A stretch of 64,000 nt of DNA from Schistosoma haematobium (taxonomy: Eukaryota > Platyhelminthes > Trematoda > Strigeidida > Schistosomatidae). A program made the position numbers and the translations under genes. The notes beneath the pieces are model-generated. The model saw only the letters and a list, made by a program, of their open reading frames with translations. It was not told the origin of the DNA and made no database searches. Of the stretch, positions 22,256-33,600 are shown piece by piece; the first letter of the stretch is position 1, and each line of letters starts with the position of its first letter. The stretch lies in NCBI RefSeq assembly GCF_000699445.3, contig NC_067197.1, positions 27,077,809 through 27,141,808 on the forward strand, in the 5' to 3' direction.

Positions 22256-25200
22256 TCAGTCAGTCAGTAACAACGTAGAACTTCGTACGTACGTACATCA
22301 GTTCGAGTTGCCACACCACATTAGCACAGAGATGCAGTGGTCGATTCAAATCCCGTAGTGGTAGAGGTAGTAAGAGTATAAACAGTAATCGGGAAGTTCA
22401 GGGTTTGGAGATGTTATTTAAAGTGTATAATTCAGTGAAATAAATTTGGAAAGAGGAAAAAAGGGACATGAAGAATTCAGAAGATTAGAATTTGGGAAAA
22501 CACAAAGAGTGGATGCACCTGCGCCATTGCAAACGATTTTGAGCCATGTCATTCAAGGTCTCTAACCATCGGTTGCTATCATCTCGCGGTCCCCAACCAT
22601 GTAGTCTACACCTATCCACATGACTCAGTTCACTTGTCAGTGACTTCATGGACTTGTACCATGTTTTGGTTTGGCCGCCCCTAGCTTTCTTTCAACTTAC
22701 TCCTATACCACTGAACATAGCACGTCGAGGCAGTCGGTCGTTGGGCATACGTAACACATGTCCCAGCCATCTCAACTGATGAAGTTTCACTACGTCATCA
22801 ATTGATTTGCCATCCTTACCTAGTATCCGTTTCTTAACAACTGTGTTACTTACTCGATGGTCCCAGGATATACGAGCAATGTTTCGAAGACACCTATGAT
22901 CTAATACTAGTAGCCTATGAATATCCTCTACTCTTACCGGCCGTGTTTCACTGCCATAAAGTAGGACGGAACGAACTGCTGCACAGTAAACCCGTCCTTT
23001 GGTTGATAGACGGATATCTCGCCTACGCCATAAATGACGCAAGTTGGAAAAAGCTAGTCGAGCCTTCTGTATCCGTGCTGAGATTTCGTCACACACCAGA
23101 TCACAAGGGCTGATGAGACTTCCAAGATAAGTGAAGCGGTCGACACACTCAACTACTTCACTCCCTATCACTAGTTCGGGTGTCGATGTAACCCAGTCCT
23201 GAAGCAACATTTTGCATTTCGAGGGAGAGAATCGCATCCCGAACATGCTTGCATTGTTGCTTAGAGTGGTCAGAAGACTCTGCATTTTGTCAGCGTCTTC
23301 ACCAAATAAAACTATGTCATCAGCATATTCTAAGTCAACAAGTGAATCTCCTGGTAGTTCGACCCCTGGAAATTTAGTCGAGGAAAGTGTTATCTCTAAA
23401 AGTGCGTCAATGACAAAGTTGAACAAGAATGGAGAGAGTGGACAGCCCTGACGAACACCATTTGAGGTAATCAACTCTGATGACAGTTCTCCATAAGCTC
23501 TCACTCTACCAGTTGTGTTCGAGTAGAGAGCCTTTATAATGTTAATGTACTTCTTTGGTACTCCTTTCAGTGACAAACACTGTCATAGAACCTCACGATC
23601 AACAGAGTCGAATGCCGTCCTAAGGTCGAGAAATACTATTATTGTGGGACGTCTGAACGTGTGTCTGTGTTCTAGAACCTGACGTAGTGTGAATATCTGA
23701 TCTATACAACCACGTTCAGGTCGAAAACCAGCCTGATTTCCTCTAGTCTGTTCTTCACGAGCTTTAGTTAGGCGTCGAAGTATTATTGAAGCTAATATTT
23801 TAGACATTATATTTGTCAAACTGATTCCTCTGTGATTGTCACAAGAGGACTTTTGTCCTTTCTTATGGACTGGCACAATCAGTGATTGAGACCAGTCAGA
23901 TGGGATTATGTCCAGTTCCCAAATTCTACCTAAGACCTCAGTCAATCTCACTGGTAATACTGAACCACCATCCTTAAAAATCTCAGGAGTAAACCTGTCA
24001 GGGCCTGCTGCTCTCCCTCGTTTCAGATTTCCTATGACTTTTTCAACTTCGTAAAGGGACGGAGGACCTACATTAACTTGCCATTCAGGTTGACTAGAGA
24101 TCGTGGGAAACCGAAGTGTGGCTGAAGGCCAGTTGAACTGATCCCTAAAGTGTTCTGCCCATCGATCCAATCTCCTGGATTGAGAATGAATAATATGTCC
24201 ATCTTTCTCTGAGATTGTTTCGCTAACGGTCGGGTTCCTAATTCCGGTTTCCTTAACGAGTCTGAACAATTGTCTGCTATTACCTATTGCCGCTGCCTTT
24301 TCCATCTCTCTTGCTTTCGCTACCCACCACTGTTCGCGATCATTGCGTAGACTTCTTGTCAGCTTGCGCTTAAGCTGACTCCGCTCTTCATTATGTTCAG
24401 AGCCAGGTGGAATAAGTTTCCGAGCATCTATCAGTGCGATAGATGCTGCTGAGATCCAGTGTTGCTCCTTAACCTTACGGGTTACCGCACTAGCAGATAT
24501 CACTGCTGTTTCCACAGCTTTTCGGATATCATTCCATGCTGCATCGGGGTGGGCATCACATACATGGCTGCCTAACTGTTTTCCTATTTGTTCCCAAAAT
24601 ATACTCCTAGTTTGACTATCATTAAACAGGACCGTAAGAGGTTTCCTTGCAGCGTCTTTCTTACGTCCAGTAAGACGCAGGCAAATACGCGCTCGCACTA
24701 GAGCATGATCTGAATCTAGGCATGTGCTCCAGAATGAGCGACAGTCTTCTATCGAGCCCCTCCATCGGTGGCTGATAACGATGTGATCTATTTGGGTCCA
24801 ACGTTGGGATGAATTAGGGGTCGCCATGTTAAAAGATGTTTTTCCTTATGCTTAAAGTTAGTATTTGCAAGGAACAGGCGGTTATCTGAGCATAGCTGCA
24901 ACAGACGGTCGCCATTATCTGTTCTTTGAGCCACGACACCATAAGATCCACCTAGGTGTCTTTCCCTATCGCTTAGTTTACCTACTTGAGCATTAAAGTC
25001 ACCAGCCACTATTACTACATCCGAGCGCTTAGCTTTTCGGAGAAGGTCGGAGAGCTTTCTGTAAAACTCATCTTTTACATCATCTGCGCTGCAGTCAGTG
25101 GGAGAATAGGCAGAGACGACGAAGAGGCAACGACGAGTGTCCCTATCTTTCCGGATTCTTACTGTTCCGTTCAGTCGGACAGCGCACAAACGACTGTCTA

Positions 25201-26195
25201 CTGGGATCCACTCTAAGAGAGGTAGTTCTGCCCTAGGACTCAATGCTATACCTACGCCGGCGAGGCCACGGGAAGCAGAATCAGGGCTTCCAGATACACG
25301 AAGTGTGAATCGAGTCGGTTCTTTATTTTGGCATGGTGAGGTCAAATGAATGACGCTACTCGGATCCTGTATGCGCGTTTCGGAGACGCAGCACACATCG
25401 ATGGCGCGAGATTCCAAAGTTTTAGCTAAGGAAGCCTGCTGTCCTATTTGGCAAAGTGTTCGTACGTTAAAAGCTCCTACATGTAGTTTAGAGCGTGGTT
25501 TCAGGAGACCAGGAATAACGTTCCACGTACTCGAATCGTTTGCCCTAGCGGTGCGAGGTGATAAAGAGATGTGAGGAGGGTTAGTCGTGGAGATAAGAGA
25601 GGTATTAGGAGGTGTAGGAAGGATTTGAATGTGACCACCTTGGTCTCTTGTGCTGTTACGGGTATGAGGGCTGATGTCACTTCCCGGCTGCCCACACCGT
25701 GGAAGGGTATTTCTTGAGGAACCTGAAAAGGAAATTGGATTAGTGTTGGTCTTAACGACCTGGGAGCGTGACCGCAGAGCCCAAGGGACAACTGCTTGAG
25801 GCCGGTCGCGCACGGCCTTTTCGTGGAAGGTTTTTAATGTGTTAGCTCCGTTCTTCAAAGGGCCTTACCGTCGGAGACGGAAATCCGTGAGGTAAAGTGA
25901 GGTGTGACATTTTTAGGGTCGACCTTTTCTAGCCCCTTCCTTCCTCGTGAGAGGGCAGTATCGCTGTAGATGCTGGTTGTCCGAGGGAAACACCTTACTT
26001 CTGTCACACCTCTCTACAGTCAGCAGTACGACTCCGCCCTCAGACTTTGATTTGCTGATTTTAGTCTTACCGTTCTCCAATCGACCTGCCTAGCATGGTA
26101 AAACCTACAGGAACAGATATTCCAGCCAATATAGCTCGGTTGGGTCATCACGATAGGCAAGCCCGACCACCGCGTCAAGGTAGCAGCTACGGTCG
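22256..26195 (-). mobile_element. RTE-clade non-LTR retrotransposon, near full length
   Basis: A minus-strand element of about 3.9 kb: 5' region (26195-25860) shared with two other 5' ends in the window, one ORF with an N-terminal AP-type endonuclease and a reverse transcriptase, a 3' UTR, and a 3' end made of TGAC units (CAGT on the plus strand, 22258-22275). RTE elements have this ORF order and end in short tandem repeats rather than poly(A). It lies upstream of the first CCDC77 exon found, perhaps inside that gene's first intron. It is close to SR2/SR3-like schistosome elements, but the exact family is not assigned. Confidence 0.88.
22486..25858 (-). pseudogene. RTE endonuclease-reverse transcriptase, few lesions
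   Basis: Endonuclease: LHVGAFNVRTLC, VCCVSETRIQD and the VVIVAGDFNAQVG motif with the conserved Asp and Asn. RT: VIPSDWSQSLIVPVHKKG, NHRGISLTN, FLDLRTAFDSVDRE, NGVRQGCPLSPFLFN and the catalytic YADD (LEYADDIVLFGE). C-terminus: YLGSLISP, LLYGSET, LRWLGHVLRMP. Three lesions are visible: a one-base loss in a G run at 24817-24820 (five in the copy at 34-38 kb, four here), which shifts frame between endonuclease and RT; TGA for Trp at 23583-23585 (before QCLSLKG); and TGA for Trp at 22692-22694 (before KKARGGQTK). After that the frame runs on to a TAA at 22486. Alternative: the G-run shift could be a sequencing error. Confidence 0.88.
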
Positions 26196-27249
26196 GATAT
26201 AAGGAATAAAGGTTTACAGACCTCAAACATTGCGGTACCTTATAATCTGTTGCTCTGCCAAAGTATCGTGAAACAGAAATCACACCCCTTTGAAGGGAGT
26301 AGATAAGAGATTTATGATATGCGAAAACATTTACTGGTAACAAGCAAAGAACCAATCAGAAGCCATAATTTTGAAGGATGCAAGCCTTTTAAGGCAAACA
26401 AAGCTTCGAGTGGTGGTGTAGACGATAGGGATTCGAAAAAAAAACAGAACTGTTATCTGGGAGTACAAACAAGTCAATCTATAGAAATAATAGTGTGTAT
26501 GGAATCAACGATTCAGTGATGTTTGAAATTTAGTCGAACGAAAATAAGCTACTGAATATTGTAAAGTAGTATGGTGTATTATATGAAAAAGATGTGTGGA
26601 AGAAGTGCAGAGGTCTAATACACGAAATGTATTAATTTCCTTTTAACTTTAATTATATTTAACGAAACTAGAATTGCCTGTTTGAATGTCGGGCCTTAAA
26701 CCAAGCTTCAGTCGCTGAAATCATTTCAAAAATAATTTTATATTTAATATCTTCTATATATTTGAAACCGGATTTCTGTTAAGCCATTTCTTCAAATTTT
26801 GATGAATGTTCATATAAAACAACATAGAAAAATATATTAATAATTATCTGATAAACACAAAATACATAATCTCTCATGCTTGCAAAAAATACTGAACAGG
26901 ATTCAACACCATGGAAACATATTATTCAGCAGTTCAAAAGACATTGAGCGATATAATGCGTGAAGAAAATATATTATAAAATAAAAAACTTATATTTCAG
27001 AATAAATTTAACATACATTTGGAATACTACTTATAAGTATAAAAGAAACTGTTACCTTAAGTTATTGGGTAGTTGTGGTTTGTTTTCATTTCTAAGCGTA
27101 ACTGGAGACATTACTTGTAAACAACCATTCGAATCCAACAAAATATTATAGATCCTTTTAAAAAGTTTAAAAGAAAGCCTATTCGTGTCTGCATTTGAAT
27201 TAGTAAGCAAATAAAAATCATAAGAAATGATAAGAAACTGGACCCAGTA
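26196..27249. other. Spacer, nothing recognised
   Basis: AT-rich sequence between the RTE 5' end and the TC/TA microsatellite. No exon or repeat was recognised; the missing CCDC77 first exon could lie here or further up. Confidence 0.4.
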
Positions 27250-27251
27250 AT

Positions 27252-27317
<66 letters not shown>
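27252..27317. repeat. Compound (TC)n(TA)n microsatellite
   Basis: About 18 TC units (27252-27287) followed by about 15 TA units. Confidence 0.95.
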
Positions 27318-27319
<2 letters not shown>

Positions 27320-27389
27320 GCACAGTGTAAGTAAAAACTTCGCGAAGGGCAGAAGATGATAATGTCAATCCAAATGAAAACATTTGCCC

Positions 27390-27900
27390 CCAAATGCCCT
27401 GGTACGGCCGAGAGTGGGGAGAGTCCGCTCTGCTTCTCGAAATGCTCTCACATGGCCACGCGTATATAGCTTCCACCAGGGAAGTCCTACTCACTGCCTT
27501 CTCGTGGCAGGGATGTTGTTTACGGAATTGAGAGGACGAAAAGCGAATGTTCGGCACTTTAATCGGGTTGGTGGACACGGAGAGTCCACCTAGGGAGTTG
27601 CAAAACCCTGATTACAAACCAATGGTGCACATAAGCTCTAGTACCCTGAGAGAACAAATGTCGTATGAACCAATCGTTGGTCATCAGCTACCATGGGATT
27701 GCATCTCCTTACGATGCTCCACTGCCTTGTGGATCAGACCTTTAGGTCGAAGGCTCCGGGTGTGGCCCCCTAAGAAAACCACCTGCTTCGGTTTGGGCAT
27801 CCGGGCAGTATCACAGCCCTCAAACAAATTTGATGATGTGGCGCATATGTATTTGGTGCCCCCTTGTACCAGTATTTATGTGTTCAAATAAATAAATAAT
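27390..27900 (+). mobile_element. 510-bp retroposon, copy A
   Basis: Starts CCAAATGCCCTGGTACGG and ends in AAATAAATAAATAATAAA. A second copy at 30793-31298 starts at the same base and is almost identical; a third, truncated and older, is at 31392-31805 on the minus strand. The (AAAT)n tail gives the orientation and a retroposed origin. Both strands have open stretches of 60-115 codons, but none shows a known domain. No pol III boxes were found. It may be an untranslated end of a non-LTR element or an independent short element. Confidence 0.75.
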
Positions 27901-28189
27901 AAAATGGAAACAGTTTGGAAAGAAGTGATTAGATCAAAGAACAGTAAATGCCGAATAATATTATGTTAAGGACTTAGATAAAGAATAAGTGTAAATATGG
28001 TGAGTATCTCGGGCCGGCTCCTACTGAACCGTTTATATAGGCTTTCACAACTTGGACTAGTATTTAATGACTATATGGGCTAATGCTATTCCTTGGTTTC
28101 TTTGTCACTTATATTTTTTCCATCTTACTCTTGTGCAAACTATTGTTGCATGTCGTGATAATTGACTAGGTATGAGTAACATATACCAT

Positions 28190-29660
28190 AACTACATCAG
28201 TAGATGATCTGCAGCCCAATCAAACAACGTGCTCATTAACTCCATCATGCGCAATACTTTTAAAACACCTAAGATCAAATACTTAGAGTTTAAATATGTT
28301 TTTTGCCTCAAAAGATCGTATTTCACAGTCGTAAGACAGTGAAAAACAAACTGATGAACAATATGCTAGGCAAATAGACATCTTTTTTGAGCTGAATGGA
28401 GTACTACTTAGTAAGGGCCAAATAGATTTTCGTACCTATGTGGAAATTCCATAGGCTACCGACCAATTAGGGAAGATAAAGCACCCAAGATAATTAAAGA
28501 GGTCAACGTACTCTACTACTTTTCCCTTTATGATCAAATCAGATACTAAGGCAACACTTTCCATTCAAAGGGATAGAAACCCAACGCCAAAATCCTTGTA
28601 TCGTTACTCAAAGCGTCTATAAGACTGCATTTTCCCATCAGTTTTGTTAAACAGGAATATGCGGTTCGCATACTCTAAATTAATCAAGGTATATCTGGCT
28701 AGATAATTTATCCATAAAACATTACATGGAGAATTGCCACAAGAACCCCACTAATGACAGAGGCAAAGTGGGTAGTTCTAGAGAGCAATACTTGATATCT
28801 CCAATTCTAATGACTATTCACCGTAAGCTTTAACCTAACCAGTAGTGTTCGAGTAAAAAACCTTCAGCAGACTGATAATTTATGATACATCTTGCAATAA
28901 CAGACAACCCAGCAGAGCACATCGATTACAAAATCGAATGCAACCTTCTGGTCATGAAGTACAACTACATTCAGCCCTCGATAAGTTTGAATACCAAAAC
29001 TCATCGAAGGACGAATATTTGATCTAAATATCCAAAACCGGGTGTGAGATTTTGTTTCTCACGAGATTATTGTCTGTAAAATCCATGTAAGTGTCAGATG
29101 CATACTTATGCTAATATCATAAACGCTATATTAGATAAATTCTTTACTCTATGATCATAACAAAAGAGGATTTCTGTCCTTCATTATAAACAAGGGCGAT
29201 CAATAGTCGCGACCAATTTGATTGGATTACGTCCAGATTTTAAACTCTAGCAAACACCTTAGTCAATATCAAAACTGGATCAACATCCCTTAAATACCAC
29301 TGAAATTAAACTACATGTGCCTGCTAATCTACTTAAGCTTAGGTCGGTTATAATCTTTACGAATTCGCTAAGAGTTGAATATTCGAAATCGACGTCGCAT
29401 TCAAAATGTTTATGAATGGTGGAGAAATACAAGATAGCTGGAGGCTACTTGTTGAATCGCTTTCCAATGTTCTATCGATCATTCCAATTGCACGATCTGC
29501 GAGTGGGTGATCGTCTAGTGTATTTTGGTGATAACAAAGGTTGAATTTTTAGTCACAGTCTCTCTGATAAGCCTAAATAAGTGTCTAGTGTTATCTGTCT
29601 CCTCTGTATTATCCATTTATTTTGCTTTTGTCTTGCAAAGACTGTGGTCACTGTCAAACT
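28190..29660 (-). mobile_element. Ancient RTE copy, internal fragment
   Basis: Heavily decayed but collinear with 22880-24350 of the RTE element, same orientation. Landmarks: CGTATTTCACAGTCGTAAGA (match to the YGSET region), CATACTCTAAATTAATCAA (YADD region), CAGTAGTGTTCGAGTAAAA, and CCAATTTGATTGGATTACGTC (match to the VIPSDW region). No open frame remains. Lies between SNAPC1 and CCDC77. Confidence 0.75.
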
Positions 29661-30027
29661 GGTGAGTTTCAAATTGTGATGAAATGGCTTAGTTCTTATT
29701 TAGAAATGATTTTACATATGATACATAGCTGGGAGAAAGAACAAATTGTCTTCTATCCACTACATTGCTAGAGACTGATATCCCAATCAAAACATTACTT
29801 TTGATCGTAATGCCTTGTCTCCGTAATCTTTTCTTGTTATGACATTTATAAGTATGATAAGTCCCGGAAAATATCATGTTATTCATGTGAAACGATTTTT
29901 ACACAATTACCTTTGATCTCAATCGCTACAAAATAACATAAAATTACATTTTCTGCACAGTAAAACTAAACGCACAAACATGCAAAATTTAAAACTTAAA
30001 GCATTATTTCTTAAACGATTTGCCGAT

Positions 30028-30033
30028 TTTATT
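30028..30033 (-). promoter_or_regulatory. SNAPC1: Probable SNAPC1 polyadenylation signal
   Basis: AATAAA on the minus strand, about 67 bases after the stop codon. Confidence 0.6.
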
Positions 30034-30099
30034 TAAAAGAAACAACTTGAAATTAAATACAGGAAAATATACAAATATTAGCAAAAAAATATAATTCAT

Positions 30100-30645
30100 T
30101 TATCTGAAGGACTTTCTTTGTTGTTTTTTACTTGTAGATGCAGTAATAACCTTGGGTTCTGTCGGACGTCGCCTACTTCGGCGGCAACCATCCTTGTACA
30201 CACTTTCGGCTTGTTCCGCTAATTCTTTAGCCCACGTTGAGGGCCTTTTTAAGAGTCGAATTCTTTCACCCCAACTAACGGCTTCTTTTACATCGGTTGT
30301 TGTTTCCTCAGACTTTTTTGACGAATTTGAAGTGGTGGTTTTTGAGGGCGAAGAATGTTTACTAATTTGTTGAATGTCAGAAGGTTGAGAAACTGGACTG
30401 TTCTCAGCACTTTTACGACTTTTCATTTTACACCCAACTATTCCAGCACCAACTACTACGCCAATACGTGGTGTTTCAAGGAGATTTTCGATATCTGGAA
30501 CTTTTACATCCACTGAAGGAGACGCTTTAACCGAAGGACTATGCGTACTGGACTTTGTGCTGGGAGTAAAACGATTTTTAAGGCAATTTTGTTTGGTTGA
30601 GTTTTCCAATTCCATTGAAAGTATCTCAATACGATTTAGGGAATC
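30100..30645 (-). CDS. SNAPC1: SNAPC1 exon 3
   Basis: Acceptor ATCATAG at 30646, then DSLNRIEILSMELEN; low-complexity basic tail ending KSFR and TAA at 30100-30102. Confidence 0.85.
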   Translation of the reverse strand, partial: DSLNRIEILSMELENSTKQNCLKNRFTPSTKSSTHSPSVKASPSVDVKVPDIENLLETPRIGVVVGAGIVGCKMKSRKSAENSPVSQPSDIQQISKHSSPSKTTTSNSSKKSEETTTDVKEAVSWGERIRLLKRPSTWAKELAEQAESVYKDGCRRSRRRPTEPKVITASTSKKQQRKSFR

Positions 30646-33600
30646 CTATGATGTTATAAGAAGTGAGGGAAAAAGGTAAAGTTATTACCCTTAATTATAT
30701 TAGTTTTGGATGCCAAATTTAATAAACTTTCCGGGCTACATCATTATTTCATTAAGAAATAGTTATCAGCGTAGAACAATGGCCACGATCCCACCAAATG
30801 CCCTGGTACGGCCGAGAGTGGGGAGAGTCCGCTCTGCTTCTCGAAATGCTCTCACATGGCCACGCGTATATAGCTTCCACCAGGGAAGTCCTACTCACTG
30901 CCTTCTCGTGGCAGGGATGTTGTTTACGGAATTGAGAGGACGAAAAGCGAATGTTCGGCACTTTAACCGGGTTGGTGGACACGGAGAGTCCACCTAGGGG
31001 AGTTGCAAAACCCTGATTACAAACCAATGGTGCACATAAGCTCTAGTACCCTGAGAGAACAAATGTCGTATGAACCAATCGTTGGTCATCAGCTACCATG
31101 GGATTGCATCTCCTTACGATGCTCCACTGCCTTGTGGATCAGACCTTTAGGTCGAAGGCTCCGGGTGTGGCCCCCTAAGAAAACCATCTGCTTCTGTTTG
31201 GGCATCCGGGCAGTATCACAGCCCTCAAACAAATTTGATGGTGTGGCGCATATGTATTTGGTGCCCCCTTGTACCAATATTTATGTGTTAAAATAAATGG
31301 CCACAAGTATAGTTCGAGAAACTCAAGTTATGATAGATCCGCTCCAAAATCTGGATCACCTGGAAAATATTTTACCTGGCGTCTAAATTTACCGGTATTT
31401 ATTTATTTAAACACATAAACATTGATACAAGGATGCACCAGGTGCATATGCGCCGGGCTGAAATACTCTTCGGGCGCCCAAACTGAAGCAGGTGGTTTTC
31501 CTAGAGGGCCACTTCCCGAGCCTTTGACCTAGAGGTCTAATCCACAAGGCAATGGAGCAACGTTATGAGATGCAGTCCTATGGTAGGTGGTAACCAACAA
31601 TAGGGTCATACGCCATTCGTTCCCTCAGGATCATGAAGCCAATGTGCACCGTTAGTTTGAAATCAGTGTTTTCCAATTACCAAAGGTGGATCTTCCATAT
31701 CCACCAACCCGGTTAAAGTGCCGGATATTCGCTTTTCGTCCCCTCAATTTCGTAAACAACACCTACGTCGCGAGAAAGCAGTGAGTAGGAATTTTCTGGC
31801 AGTCCTACTCAGTTCAGAATTATGGATTGATATACTTTGATGCATAGAGATATCGCATATGAAATTGCTCAACAAATCTTTAGACTAATGAAACACATGA
31901 TTGAAAATGAACTGATTTCCATTTAGTTGACAACACATGTCCTTATTAGAAGCTTACATAAGTACTGAGTATAGAATAGCTGTAAGCTCTAGATAGTCTC
32001 AGAAAGATATTGGCTCTTTTTAGAGTACCTTTTCACGTTTTAACTGCAGAATAGTTTAAATCCATATATCTTTGTATCTAGACGTATACGAAAAATGTAC
32101 TATTAAAAATGTATCCATAGTTGATTTAAGGATGAGAAAAATCATGTCTGTACTTAAAAAGAAAAGTTTATATTAACAGAATGTGGCAGTGATTTACATC
32201 TAATACGACCTGATTTTGTATTCGCTTTGTAGAGATGTCAAGGCAAAACACTTAGCGACGTGAAGCCACATAGTGTTTAAACTCAAAGGAAAACTGAAGC
32301 CTCATCAAAACAAACTGATGCATGAGTAATATTTTAAGTTACTTTAGCTGTAATAAATAAACATGCTTAAACGTAGACGGATAAGTCAGCCAGTGGTCTT
32401 GAGCGCTTTTAGAGGTATGAGGGCGGTTTTCACTTCCCGGTCGCTCACACCGTGGAAGGGTTCTTCTTGAGGCACCTGAAAGGAAATTGAGTTAGAGTTG
32501 GTCTTAGTGACCTGAGAGCGTAACCGCAGTGCCCAAGGGACAACTGCTTGAGGCCGGTCACATACGATCATTTTGTGAGTAGTTTTCGTGTTAGCTTCGT
32601 ACTTGTTGGGACCTTACTGACAGAGACGGAAATCCATAGGATAAGGCGAGGTGTGCATTTTTAGGATCGACCTTTTCTAACCCCACCCCTCCTTGTGGGA
32701 AGGCAGCACCGCTGTTATGCTGACTATCTGAAGGAAACACCTTACTGCCGTCACACCTCCGAACAGTCAGCAGTACTTCGCTTTTAGTCTTACCGCTCTT
32801 CAACCAACCTGCCTGGCCTGGTAGGAACTGGAGGAGCGATTGCTCCAGCCAGTATAACCCGATTGGCTCATCACGATAGGCAAGCCCTACCACTACGCCA
32901 AGGTAGCAGTAACGATCGGGAAAACGGATAAACAGCTTTCAAAATAGTCCCTATGTAAAGGTGATTAGCAAGAGGAAAAACGACGGAAAATTCATAAAAA
33001 TGGGGCAATGGTTAGCAGTTACATAAGCTTATTAACAAGGCCTATTTCAAAAAAGATCATGATTAGTGAAAACATACCAAAGGCAGGGGTCAAGAGGCTG
33101 GGGCAATCGTATGTTTATTGCGTTTTCACCATAGCACTTCTAACATAAACTATGATTATTTGGCAGAATTACGGCTACTTAAGGTATTCCTAAGAATTTC
33201 CGTTTTTTTTCTAACTAAGAATAGTTTAACAAAGTCAGCAATTTCGTACCACTACATCGTAAAAGTGATTAAAAGAAACCTAACTATAATACTTACGGGG
33301 AAAGTTACAAGATTTAGGCCTGGCAAATATTCTTCCTCTGGATCTTCCATTCCATCAGTGCCTTGTGTTTTCGAAGAATCCAAAGCAATATTTCCATCAT
33401 TTATCCTAAGTTTTTGTGTAAGTAAACGTTTGGCCTCAGCATAACGCGACAAACTCATATTTAAACACTGTACCGTTTGGTTTAATCCTGAAGGAGCCTG
33501 AAGAGCTTTGACAACAGGTAGAGAACAAGTGAGAAGGTCACGTCGATGACTGAAAGTAGCTTTTGAAACATCGGATAGATCTTCAGCTGGCGAGGCGGTA

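Noticed and set aside
27384..27891. Protein-coding genes on both strands of the 510-bp repeat
   Set aside because: The open stretches recur in the repeat copies, overlap on opposite strands and show no known domain.
31085..31115. CTGATGA followed by a small hairpin on the minus strand of the 510-bp retroposon
   Set aside because: No GAAA follows the hairpin and no stem I can be formed; chance match.
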